This document shows positions 52,797 to 62,744 of a stretch of DNA of 64,000 nt, piece after piece (the first letter of the stretch is position 1; every line of letters starts with the position of its first letter). The stretch covers positions 124,001-188,000 of the forward strand of contig JAWKTI010000005.1 in NCBI GenBank assembly GCA_041399155.1, given 5' to 3'. Made by a program: the position numbers and the translations under genes. The notes below the pieces were generated by a model. That model was not told the DNA's origin, searched no databases, and was given only the letters and a program-made list of their open reading frames with translations. This stretch comes from Zavarzinella sp. Lineage in GTDB: Bacteria > Planctomycetota > Planctomycetia > Gemmatales > Gemmataceae.

Positions 52797-55514
52797 ATGG
52801 ATGCATTATCTTCTGCCAGTTACTCTTCGCTTGATTCGGCAATCTGGCTCCAGCGCGAACGCCTGATCGCACGCTTCGAAGACGATTGGCGTGCAGGAAA
52901 GCAGCCCAAACTTGCCCGCTACGTTCAGCAGCACGATTCCGAACTGGAACTGATTGTTGAATTGATTCATGTGGATATTGCCTATCGGGCCCGCACCGAC
53001 AAGCCAGCAATGGTGGAAGATTATCTGCAACAATTCCCAGAGCTGAGAAATCATTCGGAACTGCTGCTGGATTTAATCGAGTCGGAATATCATGCCCGCT
53101 CTGGATCGGGGTCTGGCAGCACCATTGAATCGTATCGCGAGCGGTTTCCCGATCTGTCCGATGTGATTGCGGAACGGTTGAAACATGCACCGGTGGAAAT
53201 CAATACCACCCAACTTCAGCAGGTAACTGATCAGCCGATTGACCAGATTGGACATTACGAACTTTATGAAAAGATCGGCCAGGGTGGGTTTGGAACAATC
53301 TATCGCGGCAAGGATATTGCCCTGAATCGAATTGTTGCGATGAAGATCGCGCTGCCCAACAGGATTGAACACGATCAAGCAGAGCGATTTATTCGGGAAG
53401 CCCAGGCTGCCGCCCAATTGCGACATCCGAATATTATGGCCGTGTATGAATCCGGACGCAGCGATGATGGCCGCTGGTTTATCGCGTCTGCCTATCTTCC
53501 AGGGGGCACATTACTGGAACGCTTTAAAAGCGGGCTTTCGATTCGCGAAACGGTCGAAGGGATTGCCCAGGTGGCAGATGGTTTGCAGTATGCCCACCAG
53601 AAACATATTCTGCACCGCGATATCAAGCCCGCGAACTTGATGTTTGATGATGAGAGCCGCGTGCAGATTGTCGATTTTGGCCTGGCACGCTATCAGATGC
53701 TCGATTCGATGACTACGATGGAAGGAACTGTTCTTGGCACCCCCGCCTACATGAGCCCGGAACAGGCAGGTGGAAAAATCCGGAATCTCGATCATCGTTC
53801 GGATATTTACAGTTTAGGAGCCACGCTTTACCACCTGGTAACAGGGAAAACACCGTTTCAAGGTCGCCCCACCGATGTTATTCATGCGGTGATCCATCAG
53901 CACCCACCTGAACCACGGAAGCATTCGAAGGCAATTCCCAAAGATCTTAATGCGATTATCCTGAAGGCAATGGCAAAAGCTCCCGAAAAGCGTTATCAGC
54001 ACGCCAGTGAATTTGCACTTGATTTGAGACGCTTTCTGAACAATGAACCTGTTGCTGCCCGAAACCTTGGGTATATCCGAAAAACGGTACGGTTGATGCT
54101 GCGTTATCGTCTGGAATCTGCATTTATCATCAGCTTTATATTCACCGTGGCAATTGCTACTGTGCTGATTACTCTCAAGTACTTTGAGGCGAAAGAAAGC
54201 AACCAGCGGGCCCAGGATCGCAGTGAAGCTGCTTTCAAAAATTACATTTCAGGAGAACAACAGGCGGATGAACTACGGATGGTGATTTACAACCTCCTGA
54301 ATAATCAGGTTCTGGATGGAATTGAACCAATTCGCCTGACGACGATTCCTGATTCAACATTGGAAAAGCTGGCCAGCAACATTGATAAAACTCTGCAGTA
54401 TGCAAATCCCGCCCGCATGCGAGAAGAATTGGTGCAACTGTATCGCTGTCTGGCATTCATTCGCAAACTGCAGGGCAAGTATGATCTTTCAGCAATCGCA
54501 CTGGAAAAAGTTCACCCACAGCAGCCTGCGATGCGGGACAGCACCGACATACTGCTGGAGCTGGCAGCAGTATCCTTCAAAGCAGGGGAATACAGCAAGG
54601 CAATCAATCAGTATCAGATTGTGCTGCACCAGCTTGCGGGCAAGGAATTGACCGCACCCGAGGCATCTATTCAATTACGCGCTATCCTGGGGGAAGCGGA
54701 AGTGATGCTTGCCACGAAGGCATTTCAAAAGCCAGAAATCTTTGCCAAACTGGATACGGGTCTGGGATTGTTGAAAACCAACATCCACTTTCAGGGGATG
54801 ATGGATGCCACCACTAGGAATACGGCTGCCCGCATGCATTACCTCTATGGTGATCTGCTGGAGGATGACAAAAAGCGATTGCCAGAGCGGGAAGAGATGT
54901 ATCTGATTTCGACTCGTTTGTATTATGAACTGGCCCAACAATACCCCGATTCGATCGACCTTGCAATCCGCCTGGGTTGGAGTTATCAGCATCTTGCCGA
55001 TAGCTTCCTTGCAGGCGATAAACCATCCCGCCCTACCTATCAGGAAGCGAAAACGTGGCTGGGGAAGGCAATCCGATCCGCCAAAGCGAACCCCCACCTG
55101 AATCGGGAGTTGATTGCCGCACTGATGGACAATTATGCCAGCGTTTGCTTCAGGTTGCAGGATTGGGACGAAGCGATTGTCTTCAACAAGCAGTCAGCCG
55201 AACTCAGTTTGCAATTGCATCAGGAGACAAAAGAACACGCTCACCTTCGTCAGGCAAGATCTACACTAAAAAACTTCACCAATGCCCTCATCGAAGCGAA
55301 ACGCTTTACGGATGCCCAGGAAATCTGTCGCCTGCGTCTGGAATTAGCCAGGAATGATGCTGGTGAGACTCTCCAGGCAAACGTGTCCATTCAAAAACTA
55401 TTCGCAGCGATGAAGGCAAACAAGGTCGATCCACCTGCTGATCTGTATTTGCTGCAAAACGAGGCGATGCAGCAAATGGGTCCCGCCATTAAGCAATTAG
55501 GGAAGGAGAAATAA
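52797..55514 (+). CDS. membrane Ser/Thr protein kinase with TPR sensor region
   Basis: 905 residues from the ATG at 52797, preceded by AAGG; a GTG at 52749 is not needed. An N-terminal helical domain (1-150) is typical of planctomycete kinases linked to ECF sigma factors (FEDDWRAGKQPKLARYV, YLQQFPELRNH). The kinase domain is at 154-413: GQGGFGTIY 161-169, Lys183, HRDIKPAN 273-280, DFG 293-295, GTPAYMSPEQ 314-323. One membrane helix is at about 441-462. The C-terminal 440 residues are TPR-like helical repeats, which may bind protein ligands. It is paired with DUF1559 and divergent from the sigma gene. Confidence 0.95.
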   Translation: MDALSSASYSSLDSAIWLQRERLIARFEDDWRAGKQPKLARYVQQHDSELELIVELIHVDIAYRARTDKPAMVEDYLQQFPELRNHSELLLDLIESEYHARSGSGSGSTIESYRERFPDLSDVIAERLKHAPVEINTTQLQQVTDQPIDQIGHYELYEKIGQGGFGTIYRGKDIALNRIVAMKIALPNRIEHDQAERFIREAQAAAQLRHPNIMAVYESGRSDDGRWFIASAYLPGGTLLERFKSGLSIRETVEGIAQVADGLQYAHQKHILHRDIKPANLMFDDESRVQIVDFGLARYQMLDSMTTMEGTVLGTPAYMSPEQAGGKIRNLDHRSDIYSLGATLYHLVTGKTPFQGRPTDVIHAVIHQHPPEPRKHSKAIPKDLNAIILKAMAKAPEKRYQHASEFALDLRRFLNNEPVAARNLGYIRKTVRLMLRYRLESAFIISFIFTVAIATVLITLKYFEAKESNQRAQDRSEAAFKNYISGEQQADELRMVIYNLLNNQVLDGIEPIRLTTIPDSTLEKLASNIDKTLQYANPARMREELVQLYRCLAFIRKLQGKYDLSAIALEKVHPQQPAMRDSTDILLELAAVSFKAGEYSKAINQYQIVLHQLAGKELTAPEASIQLRAILGEAEVMLATKAFQKPEIFAKLDTGLGLLKTNIHFQGMMDATTRNTAARMHYLYGDLLEDDKKRLPEREEMYLISTRLYYELAQQYPDSIDLAIRLGWSYQHLADSFLAGDKPSRPTYQEAKTWLGKAIRSAKANPHLNRELIAALMDNYASVCFRLQDWDEAIVFNKQSAELSLQLHQETKEHAHLRQARSTLKNFTNALIEAKRFTDAQEICRLRLELARNDAGETLQANVSIQKLFAAMKANKVDPPADLYLLQNEAMQQMGPAIKQLGKEK

Positions 55515-55644
55515 GAGAATTTGATTGTCGAACCACCGATATTTGGTGATTCAACAAACTCAAGCAAAAAATCAGGCGTAGTTTGCTAAAGACTTTAACA
55601 TGATCCGGCCAGCCAGGCCACCGGAAGACTGAACGACAAGATCG

Positions 55645-56604
55645 TTACTTCTTCAATGTGGCAATCAGGTAAGCAGAAATCGATGGATGCTTTTCGTTGG
55701 GCATGCCGTTGTATTGCAGTTCCACAGGAATGCCGGTTTCCTTCAATTTTTCCGCCAGCATCATCCCCATAATCGGAGAGTGGGTGGGATCGGGGTGCTC
55801 TTCACCTACTTTGGCCCCTTTGGTGCCACCATAGTACATGGCAATCGGTGGATCATCTTTGCTGACATGTTCCATTGGTGAATATTCTTTAATCCATGGC
55901 AGCACTTTTTCGCGGGAATCGTACAGTTCTTTGAAATTCGCCAGGCCAAATGCGTGGGCACCATAGGTGTAATTCGGCAACCATTTCTTCAACGGTTCAG
56001 GATCCAGTGTTGTCTGGGCACCATTGACTGCAGCACAGAACAATCGGGTTGATTCGCGGGCAATCGGGTCTTCGCTCTTGGAAATGGCCATGTCATCATG
56101 AAATGCCAGCCACAGTGAAGAACAGGCACCTGCAGAGCCACCGGTGGCACCAATCCGGGTCTTGTCGATGTTCCATTCCTTTGACTTTGAACGAATGAAT
56201 TGCAAAGCACGTGCGGCGTCTTCCAGTGGTGCCTTCACAGGTGGGGATACTTTTTCTTCCACACCGTTCTGCACGTAACGATAGTTAATTGCTGCGACTG
56301 AAATACCTGCATCCAGATATACTTTGACATTACCTACGGAGGCTTTGTCGCCAGCACGCCAGCCCCCACCGTGGATATAGAGGACCAGTGGGGTGGGTGC
56401 GTTCGCCTGTGCCTGATAAAAATCAATCACCTGACGGGGGTGCTTACCATAGGGAACGTTGGCCTCGGTCGGCTTCACGTTTGGTTTTGGTTTGGGTTTC
56501 GGATCCGCCTTTTTCGGTGGATCTTTCTTTTCCTGGCTGTATGTGGGGTGGTTGATCGCCAGCATGGCTACCATGACACCCAGCAGCAAACGGAACATTC
56601 GCAC
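55645..56604 (-). CDS. secreted alpha/beta hydrolase (esterase/lipase-like)
   Basis: 320 residues from a GTG at 56604, chosen because AGGAG lies 7 nt upstream; the frame is open to 56658 and an ATG two codons later is also possible. A signal peptide (FRLLLGVMVAMLAINHPTYS) precedes a Lys/Pro-rich linker. LVLYIHGGGWRAGDKA is the HGGGW oxyanion motif (about 80), GATGGSAGACSSLW has the nucleophile Ser, and the C-terminus has EKHPSISAY with the catalytic His. This is the hormone-sensitive-lipase-like/BD-FAE group, often carbohydrate esterases in planctomycetes. The substrate is not known. Confidence 0.88.
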   Translation of the reverse strand: MRMFRLLLGVMVAMLAINHPTYSQEKKDPPKKADPKPKPKPNVKPTEANVPYGKHPRQVIDFYQAQANAPTPLVLYIHGGGWRAGDKASVGNVKVYLDAGISVAAINYRYVQNGVEEKVSPPVKAPLEDAARALQFIRSKSKEWNIDKTRIGATGGSAGACSSLWLAFHDDMAISKSEDPIARESTRLFCAAVNGAQTTLDPEPLKKWLPNYTYGAHAFGLANFKELYDSREKVLPWIKEYSPMEHVSKDDPPIAMYYGGTKGAKVGEEHPDPTHSPIMGMMLAEKLKETGIPVELQYNGMPNEKHPSISAYLIATLKK

Positions 56605-56726
56605 GGTGCAACTCCTGAAGAGGTTTGAATGCACGTATCGTACCGTGGGAGAAAACAAAATGCCAGTACGAATTCTGAATCGGTTCTCATGAATGTCCAG
56701 GAGGCACTTGATGAGATACAGCCCAG

Positions 56727-57335
56727 CTACAATTGAAAGAATTGCTTGATACCATTCAAAGTGTTCGACATCGCAGCCGAAGCGAGAATCAGGCCCATCA
56801 CCCGACTGATGACACTCGCACCGCTATTACCAATGATCCTGTGCACATAACTGGCTAACAACATCCCCACCAGGGCAATCGCCAACACCACCAGCATGAC
56901 AAACACGGTTTGTGCCTGCTGCCAGATGGTATAGCGGGAGTTTTCGGTCAGCAACACTGCCGTCAGCATTGCCCCTGGGCCGGCAATCGATGGCACAGCC
57001 AGTGGGTAAATGGCCGTTTCGTTATCAGTGTGGGGCAATTTGATTTCCTGTTCTGGCTTACTTTCGCCAAAAATCATCGAAAGTGCGAACAGAAACAGCA
57101 CGATGCCACCCGCAATCTGAAAAGCAGGAATCGGGATTTCCATCGCACGCAGCAACCATTCTCCCGCGATCACAAAGAAGATCAGGATGCCTGCTGAGGC
57201 AGTAATTGCTTTGATGGCAATCTTTTTCTTTTGCTGGCGGGTGTATTTGGCAGTAACCGCAATAAATACCGGTATCGTGCCAATCGGATCAATAATGGCA
57301 AACAGGATAATGAACGTGGCGACAAAATCAATCAT
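56727..57335 (-). CDS. MarC-family membrane protein
   Basis: 202 residues, six predicted membrane helices. The start MIDFVATFIILFAIIDPIGT, then AIPIPAFQIAGGIVLFLFAL and AVPSIAGPGAMLTAVLL are the MarC/YhgN signature segments. The family consists of integral membrane proteins with unproven transport function, despite the multiple-antibiotic-resistance name. Same strand as the WD40 gene (stop at 57371), 35 bp downstream of it, so possibly co-transcribed. Confidence 0.93.
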   Translation of the reverse strand: MIDFVATFIILFAIIDPIGTIPVFIAVTAKYTRQQKKKIAIKAITASAGILIFFVIAGEWLLRAMEIPIPAFQIAGGIVLFLFALSMIFGESKPEQEIKLPHTDNETAIYPLAVPSIAGPGAMLTAVLLTENSRYTIWQQAQTVFVMLVVLAIALVGMLLASYVHRIIGNSGASVISRVMGLILASAAMSNTLNGIKQFFQL

Positions 57336-57370
57336 TCAGGAAGCCTGATTCGCATCAAGGTGAAATGGGA

Positions 57371-59230
57371 CTAATCTTCCAGCAGTTTCTGCATGGAAAT
57401 CTGATACGAAGTGGTATTGGCATTCCCCACGTAGAGTGATTTGCCATCGGGTGAAAAGACCAGCGATTGGACTACTGTTTCCGACTGGCGTGCCACCACA
57501 ATCCGTCCAGAAAGAACATTCCAGACCCGGATCGTGCCATCATCACCTGCACTGATCAGGTAACTGCCATCCGGACTGAATCGCACCGCATTCAGGCGGT
57601 CGTGATGGCCGGAAAGTTCAAATACCACATCCGAAGTGGCAAAATCCAGCACATAAACCTTATTCTGATCGTTGTGTGAATGAGTGCCTATAGCGATATA
57701 TTTGCCGGTGGAATCGATATCCAGAGCCGTGACACCGTACGTGGCACTCCATTTTTTATCTTTTTCTTCGAGATCCCAGACACACAGGCTGCCGTCGGTG
57801 CCGCTGGTTGCCAGAAAATCGATCCCGCCAACGGCAATAAATCGGCCATCGGGAGAAAAAGAAAGTGCTTCGAGAGTACAACCATCTGCCGCCTCGGGAA
57901 TCACCAGGACTGCCTCTTCCTGATCCCTTTTCCAGACCCACACCAGGCCATCACTCTGACTGCAGGTGGCCAGGGTTTGCGAATCACGGCTGAATACCGG
58001 ATTCGCAATCGGTCCCTTGGTATGATCGTAGGTGCGAATCGGCGTAAGATTCTGCGGATCAAGGACTTGCAGTCGTTCCGTCTTGCCGCACACTACAAGT
58101 AATTGCTGATCGGGACTGATGGCGACATTATCTGCTGCAATCAGTGGCTGGGTGGTGCTGGCAGGCACTAATTGAGTGGTGGTGGCATCGTAGGCACGTA
58201 ATACCCCACCTGCCGTGGAATAAAGAGTGCCGGAAGATGCCCGGAAAGCCACATTATTAATACTGTTTAATGTGGGGCCAGCAGCCAACTTCCCAGTTTC
58301 CAGATTCCAGATATGAATAACGCAGTCGGCACCTGCAGATGCCATCAACAAGCCAGACTTTTGGAAGGCGAGGCAGTTAATGAGATCGGTATGACCACGT
58401 AATACAAATTTTTCCTGTGCTTGCCGTGGATTCCCCCACACATGGATGGCCATATCAGAATCAGCACACGCCAGAAATTGCCCACCAGCATTAAACCTTG
58501 CGGCAGTTACCTGATCGGAGTGGGTATTCAGGAGAATACTTGGTTCTACCTGAGTGGTTTCCCACACACGTGCCGTAGTGTCCCAGCCCACGCTGACCAG
58601 ATAGTTTTCCGTGGGGTGCCATGTCAAAGCAGGAATCCGATCAGTATGACCGCTGAATTCATGATTTTTTTCTAATGTTTCGCCATGCCAAACATAAATT
58701 CGCTTATCATCGCCACTACTGGCCAGTTGCGAGCCATCTGCATTGAATGCCATGGCCGAAATCTGCCCACTGTGGGCGGGGATTTTTTTCACCAGTTTCA
58801 ATTCGGGCAGTTGAAACAGGCAAATGGACCCATCATCGTGGCCTGTGGCCAGCACTTTGTCGGTGGGATGAAAGGCAAAGGCGGTAACCCACTGTTCTGT
58901 GGGAATACGGGTCAGTTCGCGACCTTCTGCCACAGACCAGAGGGCAATTTCATTCGCACCCGAAGCCACGTAGGTAGCCGTGGGCGAAAATCGCCAGATA
59001 TCTTCTAAATCGCTCAGATATACTCGAGCCAGTAAATGACCTTCCGTATTCCACTGACGCAGAATGCCCGCTTCTTCCATACTCCAGAGCGTGCCATCCG
59101 CATGAAAGACCAAGTCAATTACTTCGCTTTCAGCATGAAATAACGGTTCACCAAAACTACGTTCGACAAACGAAGGTGGTGCAGAGTAATCCGCGACAAT
59201 GGAGCTGATCAAAATTGCCTGAGAGTTCAT
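57371..59230 (-). CDS. WD40 repeat protein
   Basis: 619 residues from the ATG at 59230; the frame is open to 59329 without a ribosome-binding site. There are about 12-14 WD40 repeats in two seven-blade-like propellers, with GH...D...W marks such as SGDDKRIYVWHGET, GHTDRIPALTWHP, SAGADCVIHIWNLETG and SAGDDGTIRVWNVLSG. No kinase, caspase or transmembrane domain is attached. Cytoplasmic scaffolding is inferred. Confidence 0.9.
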   Translation of the reverse strand: MNSQAILISSIVADYSAPPSFVERSFGEPLFHAESEVIDLVFHADGTLWSMEEAGILRQWNTEGHLLARVYLSDLEDIWRFSPTATYVASGANEIALWSVAEGRELTRIPTEQWVTAFAFHPTDKVLATGHDDGSICLFQLPELKLVKKIPAHSGQISAMAFNADGSQLASSGDDKRIYVWHGETLEKNHEFSGHTDRIPALTWHPTENYLVSVGWDTTARVWETTQVEPSILLNTHSDQVTAARFNAGGQFLACADSDMAIHVWGNPRQAQEKFVLRGHTDLINCLAFQKSGLLMASAGADCVIHIWNLETGKLAAGPTLNSINNVAFRASSGTLYSTAGGVLRAYDATTTQLVPASTTQPLIAADNVAISPDQQLLVVCGKTERLQVLDPQNLTPIRTYDHTKGPIANPVFSRDSQTLATCSQSDGLVWVWKRDQEEAVLVIPEAADGCTLEALSFSPDGRFIAVGGIDFLATSGTDGSLCVWDLEEKDKKWSATYGVTALDIDSTGKYIAIGTHSHNDQNKVYVLDFATSDVVFELSGHHDRLNAVRFSPDGSYLISAGDDGTIRVWNVLSGRIVVARQSETVVQSLVFSPDGKSLYVGNANTTSYQISMQKLLED

Positions 59231-59502
59231 AGTCACAGCAAAACCTGTTGGTGATGTCCGTTGGAAAGTTATCCAAGCAACCGCAAAGTAATTCAGTGGC
59301 GGGTCTGCTACCAGATCGACCGCCAACATTGCAATAGTGTTAAATTACAACGGAACAGCAGTTTCTGGAAGAATAAAACCAAGTATAGGTCGATTTTTTC
59401 CCCACGTGGGAAAACGGTTGGACAGGTTAGCAAATTCTGAAGGCAATGATCTGATTATTCAACTGAGAGACGAGAATTGGATTTCTGACTGGTTTCCCAC
59501 CA

Positions 59503-60057
59503 TTATGGGATGTACGTATTCTTGTGGTGGCCTTCCGAAGCACCTGCGGTGCCGAAGAACTGACGACAGCTGCCAAAGATAAATTTCTTTTCTGTCCAGA
59601 AGTTGCCACAGCCCAGTGGAGTGGGGCAGCCATCCGGGGCACAAATATGCACATACCAGGCCGCACGCAGGCGTTCGCCGTATGTCGAGGTGGGGCCCAC
59701 GCGACTACCATGCCCATGGCCTTTTTCACAGTCAGCACAATATCCTGGTGCACTCAGCGGTGCTGATGCGGCAGGGTATGTTGCGGCAGGGTAAGTCTGC
59801 AGCACTGTGGGAGCACTGCCCATGTGCGGAATCGTCACGGAAGGTACGGGGGCGGAATCCACTGGAAGTTGCATCTGGGTCGGTTGAATATATCGTGGAA
59901 TTGGTTTGGCTTCCCCGGCAGGTACCGTGCTGACTGGGACATCCAGAACCGGCATCCGTGCGGGAGCCACCCCACGTGGGTACGTTTGACCATGGGCCAG
60001 GCCAGTCAGTGCCACCATCAGGCCAAGTGACAAAATGTGAAAATTCTTTAATTTCAT
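59503..60057 (-). CDS. small secreted protein with Cys-containing C-terminus
   Basis: 184 residues. A signal peptide (MKLKNFHILSLGLMVALTGL, cleaving near AHGQ) precedes a Pro/Ala-rich disordered part. The C-terminal 80 residues carry CADCEKGHGHG, then YGERLRAAWYVHICAPDGC, CGNFWTEKKFIFGSCRQFFG and GHHKNTYIP: six Cys in all. The CGNFWTE...FGSCRQFF pattern recurs in planctomycete exported proteins. It is probably disulfide-bonded; function unknown. Confidence 0.8.
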   Translation of the reverse strand: MKLKNFHILSLGLMVALTGLAHGQTYPRGVAPARMPVLDVPVSTVPAGEAKPIPRYIQPTQMQLPVDSAPVPSVTIPHMGSAPTVLQTYPAATYPAASAPLSAPGYCADCEKGHGHGSRVGPTSTYGERLRAAWYVHICAPDGCPTPLGCGNFWTEKKFIFGSCRQFFGTAGASEGHHKNTYIP

Positions 60058-60154
60058 TGCAAACTTCCTGTTCAGTTTCCTAATGCTATTTGCTTCGACT
60101 GGTTGCCAATTCAGCTTGTGTGGGATTGGAAACGATTACAGGAAATGATGCGGA

Positions 60155-61114
60155 TTAATGTGCAGTTACATCTGTTGCTGTAGTTGAATCATTTGTGCCA
60201 GATGCACCGGGTGTGGCACCGAGGATATATTCTGGCAATTGTGCCTGATGTGCAGGATTTTCCAGAATGGTGCGGGCAGCATCGATCATCCGTGCGCCAT
60301 GAAATTCTTTTAATAATTGTCGCAGCCGGCTACGACTCCGTGAAATCCCCACATATGTGCGGAAGCGGGAGAGCGTTTTCAGTGGCAGTTTCGGTTGATC
60401 GAGATCGAATTCCCACGGATGAAAATAGAGCACGGGCAAACCGTGTGGGTCTTTCAGGCACTGTCGAATCGCGGAACGCATAATAGCAGGTGGGAAGAGG
60501 CGAAAATATCCCCCACCTGCTGCGGGCAGGTTGTAATTGCCCACTTTCAAGGTTACCGGAGGTAATTCCAGCATCTTCGCCGACTTTCCGAGCACCCAGA
60601 ATGGGTGACGTGGGGCATCAGGCACTCCATAGCGATCATGCTTCACGGGAAAGATTGACGAATCGTATTGAAAACCGCACTCGTGGAGCACATCGATCGC
60701 CCACGCGGTCTGTGACACCACACTGAAGGTGGGAGCCCGAAAGCCTACTACTTCAACGCCACCAGCATCTTCCAGGGCATGTTTCGAACGGAGCAGATCG
60801 TCCTTAAACTCTTGTGGTGTAAAGCGATGCACACGAAAGTGCTGGTGGGAATGGCTGGCTAACTCGTGCCCGTTCTTCACAATTAACCGAATCAGGTGGG
60901 GATAGGACTGGGCAATTTCCCCCACCACAAAGAAGGTGGCTTTTGCCTGAAACTCTGCCAGCGCGTGCAGAATCCATTTGGTGCACCGAACCATCCGCTG
61001 GGCGTAGGCAGTTTTGGTATTTTCTGAAAATTCCAACCCCACCGCAGCTTCGATGCGGTGATGTTCTTCAATATCGAAACTGAAGTAGGCGGTTGGCCGT
61101 ACGTCCGGTGCCAC
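60155..61114 (-). CDS. polysaccharide deacetylase (NodB/DUF3473 type)
   Basis: 319 residues from a GTG at 61114, with GGGGT upstream. The NodB domain begins AYFSFDIEEHHRIEAAVG (catalytic Asp-Glu pair) and continues with FFVVGEIAQSYP, the metal-binding HELASHSHQH, and GFRAPTFSVV. The end has PVLYFHPWEFD with the second catalytic His. A DUF3473-like C-terminal region follows (LSRFRTYVGISRSRSRLRQL). Related enzymes act on exopolysaccharides exported with exosortase systems. No exosortase gene is in the window. Confidence 0.9.
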   Translation of the reverse strand: MAPDVRPTAYFSFDIEEHHRIEAAVGLEFSENTKTAYAQRMVRCTKWILHALAEFQAKATFFVVGEIAQSYPHLIRLIVKNGHELASHSHQHFRVHRFTPQEFKDDLLRSKHALEDAGGVEVVGFRAPTFSVVSQTAWAIDVLHECGFQYDSSIFPVKHDRYGVPDAPRHPFWVLGKSAKMLELPPVTLKVGNYNLPAAGGGYFRLFPPAIMRSAIRQCLKDPHGLPVLYFHPWEFDLDQPKLPLKTLSRFRTYVGISRSRSRLRQLLKEFHGARMIDAARTILENPAHQAQLPEYILGATPGASGTNDSTTATDVTAH

Positions 61115-61161
61115 AGATTGTTACCCCGTGCAGAAAATGATGATTAATTCATTAAAATAAA

Positions 61162-62454
61162 TTAATGACTTTTCAGTGAATTAAACACCAGCCCGGTGGG
61201 CAACTTAGGGTAAAAATAGGTCGATTTGGGTGGCATTTTTTCCAGATTCCCCGCAATCTCTTCCACATGCAGCATGGAAGCGGGTGCCACCAGTGCCGCC
61301 ACGTCACACGTTCCTGCCTTGATGGCATCATCCACTTCCGAAGTGAGATGCACGTACTGGCAGGTCGCTGCAGGCTGTGCAAAACCTTTCAACAGATGGT
61401 TAATGGCTGCGATGTGCAGAATGCTGACCCCCAGCCCACGCCACTCATCACTACGATCTGGCACCAGCGAGGCCATCAATTTTGGTGCCTGAAAGCGGGC
61501 TAATTGCCAGATTTTGTCTGCTTGCGTGTGAAATGCCAGCAACGCCTGCCCACCATCCATTTCAATTGCTTCCCACGCAGAAGTGGCATCGGCAACTGGC
61601 TCAAAGGCAAAGTGCGGCTCCAGTGCCTCACGCAACTGGGCGGAAGTAAGACCCGGCAGCCCACGCACAAGCCGGTGGGTGGGCAGAATCGACAGACCGG
61701 GATCGCTCATCGAAACCAGCATCATCAGCGTAAAATGTGCCGGTGATTCGTTGTTGGGCAGCGTGCTGGCTACCTCTTCGAGATATTTCAGGCCTGTTTC
61801 GTAGCGATGGTGACCATCAGCAATAAATACTGGTTTCGCCTGCATCGCAGCTACCACAGCATTGATAATGGCTTCATCCGTAATCATCCACAATTTCGAC
61901 TGCACCCCCAGGTGGTCGTGGGCTGCTAACGGCAACTGTCGGTGCAACAGCGGTTCCAGGTACTGGAAAACAGAGTTCTGATCGTCTGGATACAGCCCAA
62001 AAATCGGGCTGATATTGAAACCGGTGGCGCGGTAGAGTTTCAGGCGATCTTCTTTCGGGCCAGACATCGTCTCTTCATGTGGGAAAATTTTGCCTGTTCC
62101 GAATGGTTCCAGCCGCACGCGGGCAAAAAAGCCACGCCGACGATAACTGGTGCCATCAACAGTGTATTCCTGCTCCAGCACATACAGATTTCGCAACGTA
62201 TCCTGTTGCAGCACGTGATCCTGCAACCAACCGTTCAGGGTTTGTGCCGCACGCGAATACTTGTTGTTGGTGGGGGTATCGCCCGGTTCATCGCGGTTTA
62301 ATTCCAGACGGATCGCGTTATACGGATTCTGATCGTACAACTGCTGCTGCAATTCCGGCCCAATCACATCGTAGGGTGGTGCAATTACCTCGCTTAACGT
62401 ACCCGCCTTGCCTAAATCGTACCGAAAGCCACGAAAGGCTCGAATATCCGCCAT
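61162..62454 (-). CDS. DUF1015 family protein
   Basis: 430 residues. The start ADIRAFRGFRYD is followed by IAPPYDVIGPELQQQLYDQN, the hallmark PPYDVI motif. FPHEETMSGPKEDRLKLY lies near 130 and FIADGHHRYETGLKY near 215, together with the closing CPVAALVAPAS-like CDVAALVAPASMLHVEEIA. The family is widespread and uncharacterised; related proteins sit near serine and sugar-phosphate genes. The deacetylase gene lies 47 bp downstream on the same strand, and 62455-62744 upstream is without a gene. Confidence 0.92.
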   Translation of the reverse strand: MADIRAFRGFRYDLGKAGTLSEVIAPPYDVIGPELQQQLYDQNPYNAIRLELNRDEPGDTPTNNKYSRAAQTLNGWLQDHVLQQDTLRNLYVLEQEYTVDGTSYRRRGFFARVRLEPFGTGKIFPHEETMSGPKEDRLKLYRATGFNISPIFGLYPDDQNSVFQYLEPLLHRQLPLAAHDHLGVQSKLWMITDEAIINAVVAAMQAKPVFIADGHHRYETGLKYLEEVASTLPNNESPAHFTLMMLVSMSDPGLSILPTHRLVRGLPGLTSAQLREALEPHFAFEPVADATSAWEAIEMDGGQALLAFHTQADKIWQLARFQAPKLMASLVPDRSDEWRGLGVSILHIAAINHLLKGFAQPAATCQYVHLTSEVDDAIKAGTCDVAALVAPASMLHVEEIAGNLEKMPPKSTYFYPKLPTGLVFNSLKSH

Positions 62455-62744
62455 GAAACAACTTCCTCGCTGCGATCACCAGTCCCGGACATCACCCTGC
62501 AGAACTGGATGGAACATAAAACCCATTCGGGTGCCAAAAAACCACTCATTTCAGTAAGGTGGATTGTATTGGTAATCAACCTTGTGGATGAAGTACAAAC
62601 AAGATCTTCACGGTCTCAGGGGAAGAAAGTCTAGGATCACGTGGGCAAACTGATCACAGCATCGATAATCGTGTTCCGCATCCGTCATTTTGAATGCGGT
62701 TTCATACAACGGCATACAAGGAACTATTTGCCCACGGTTTAGAA

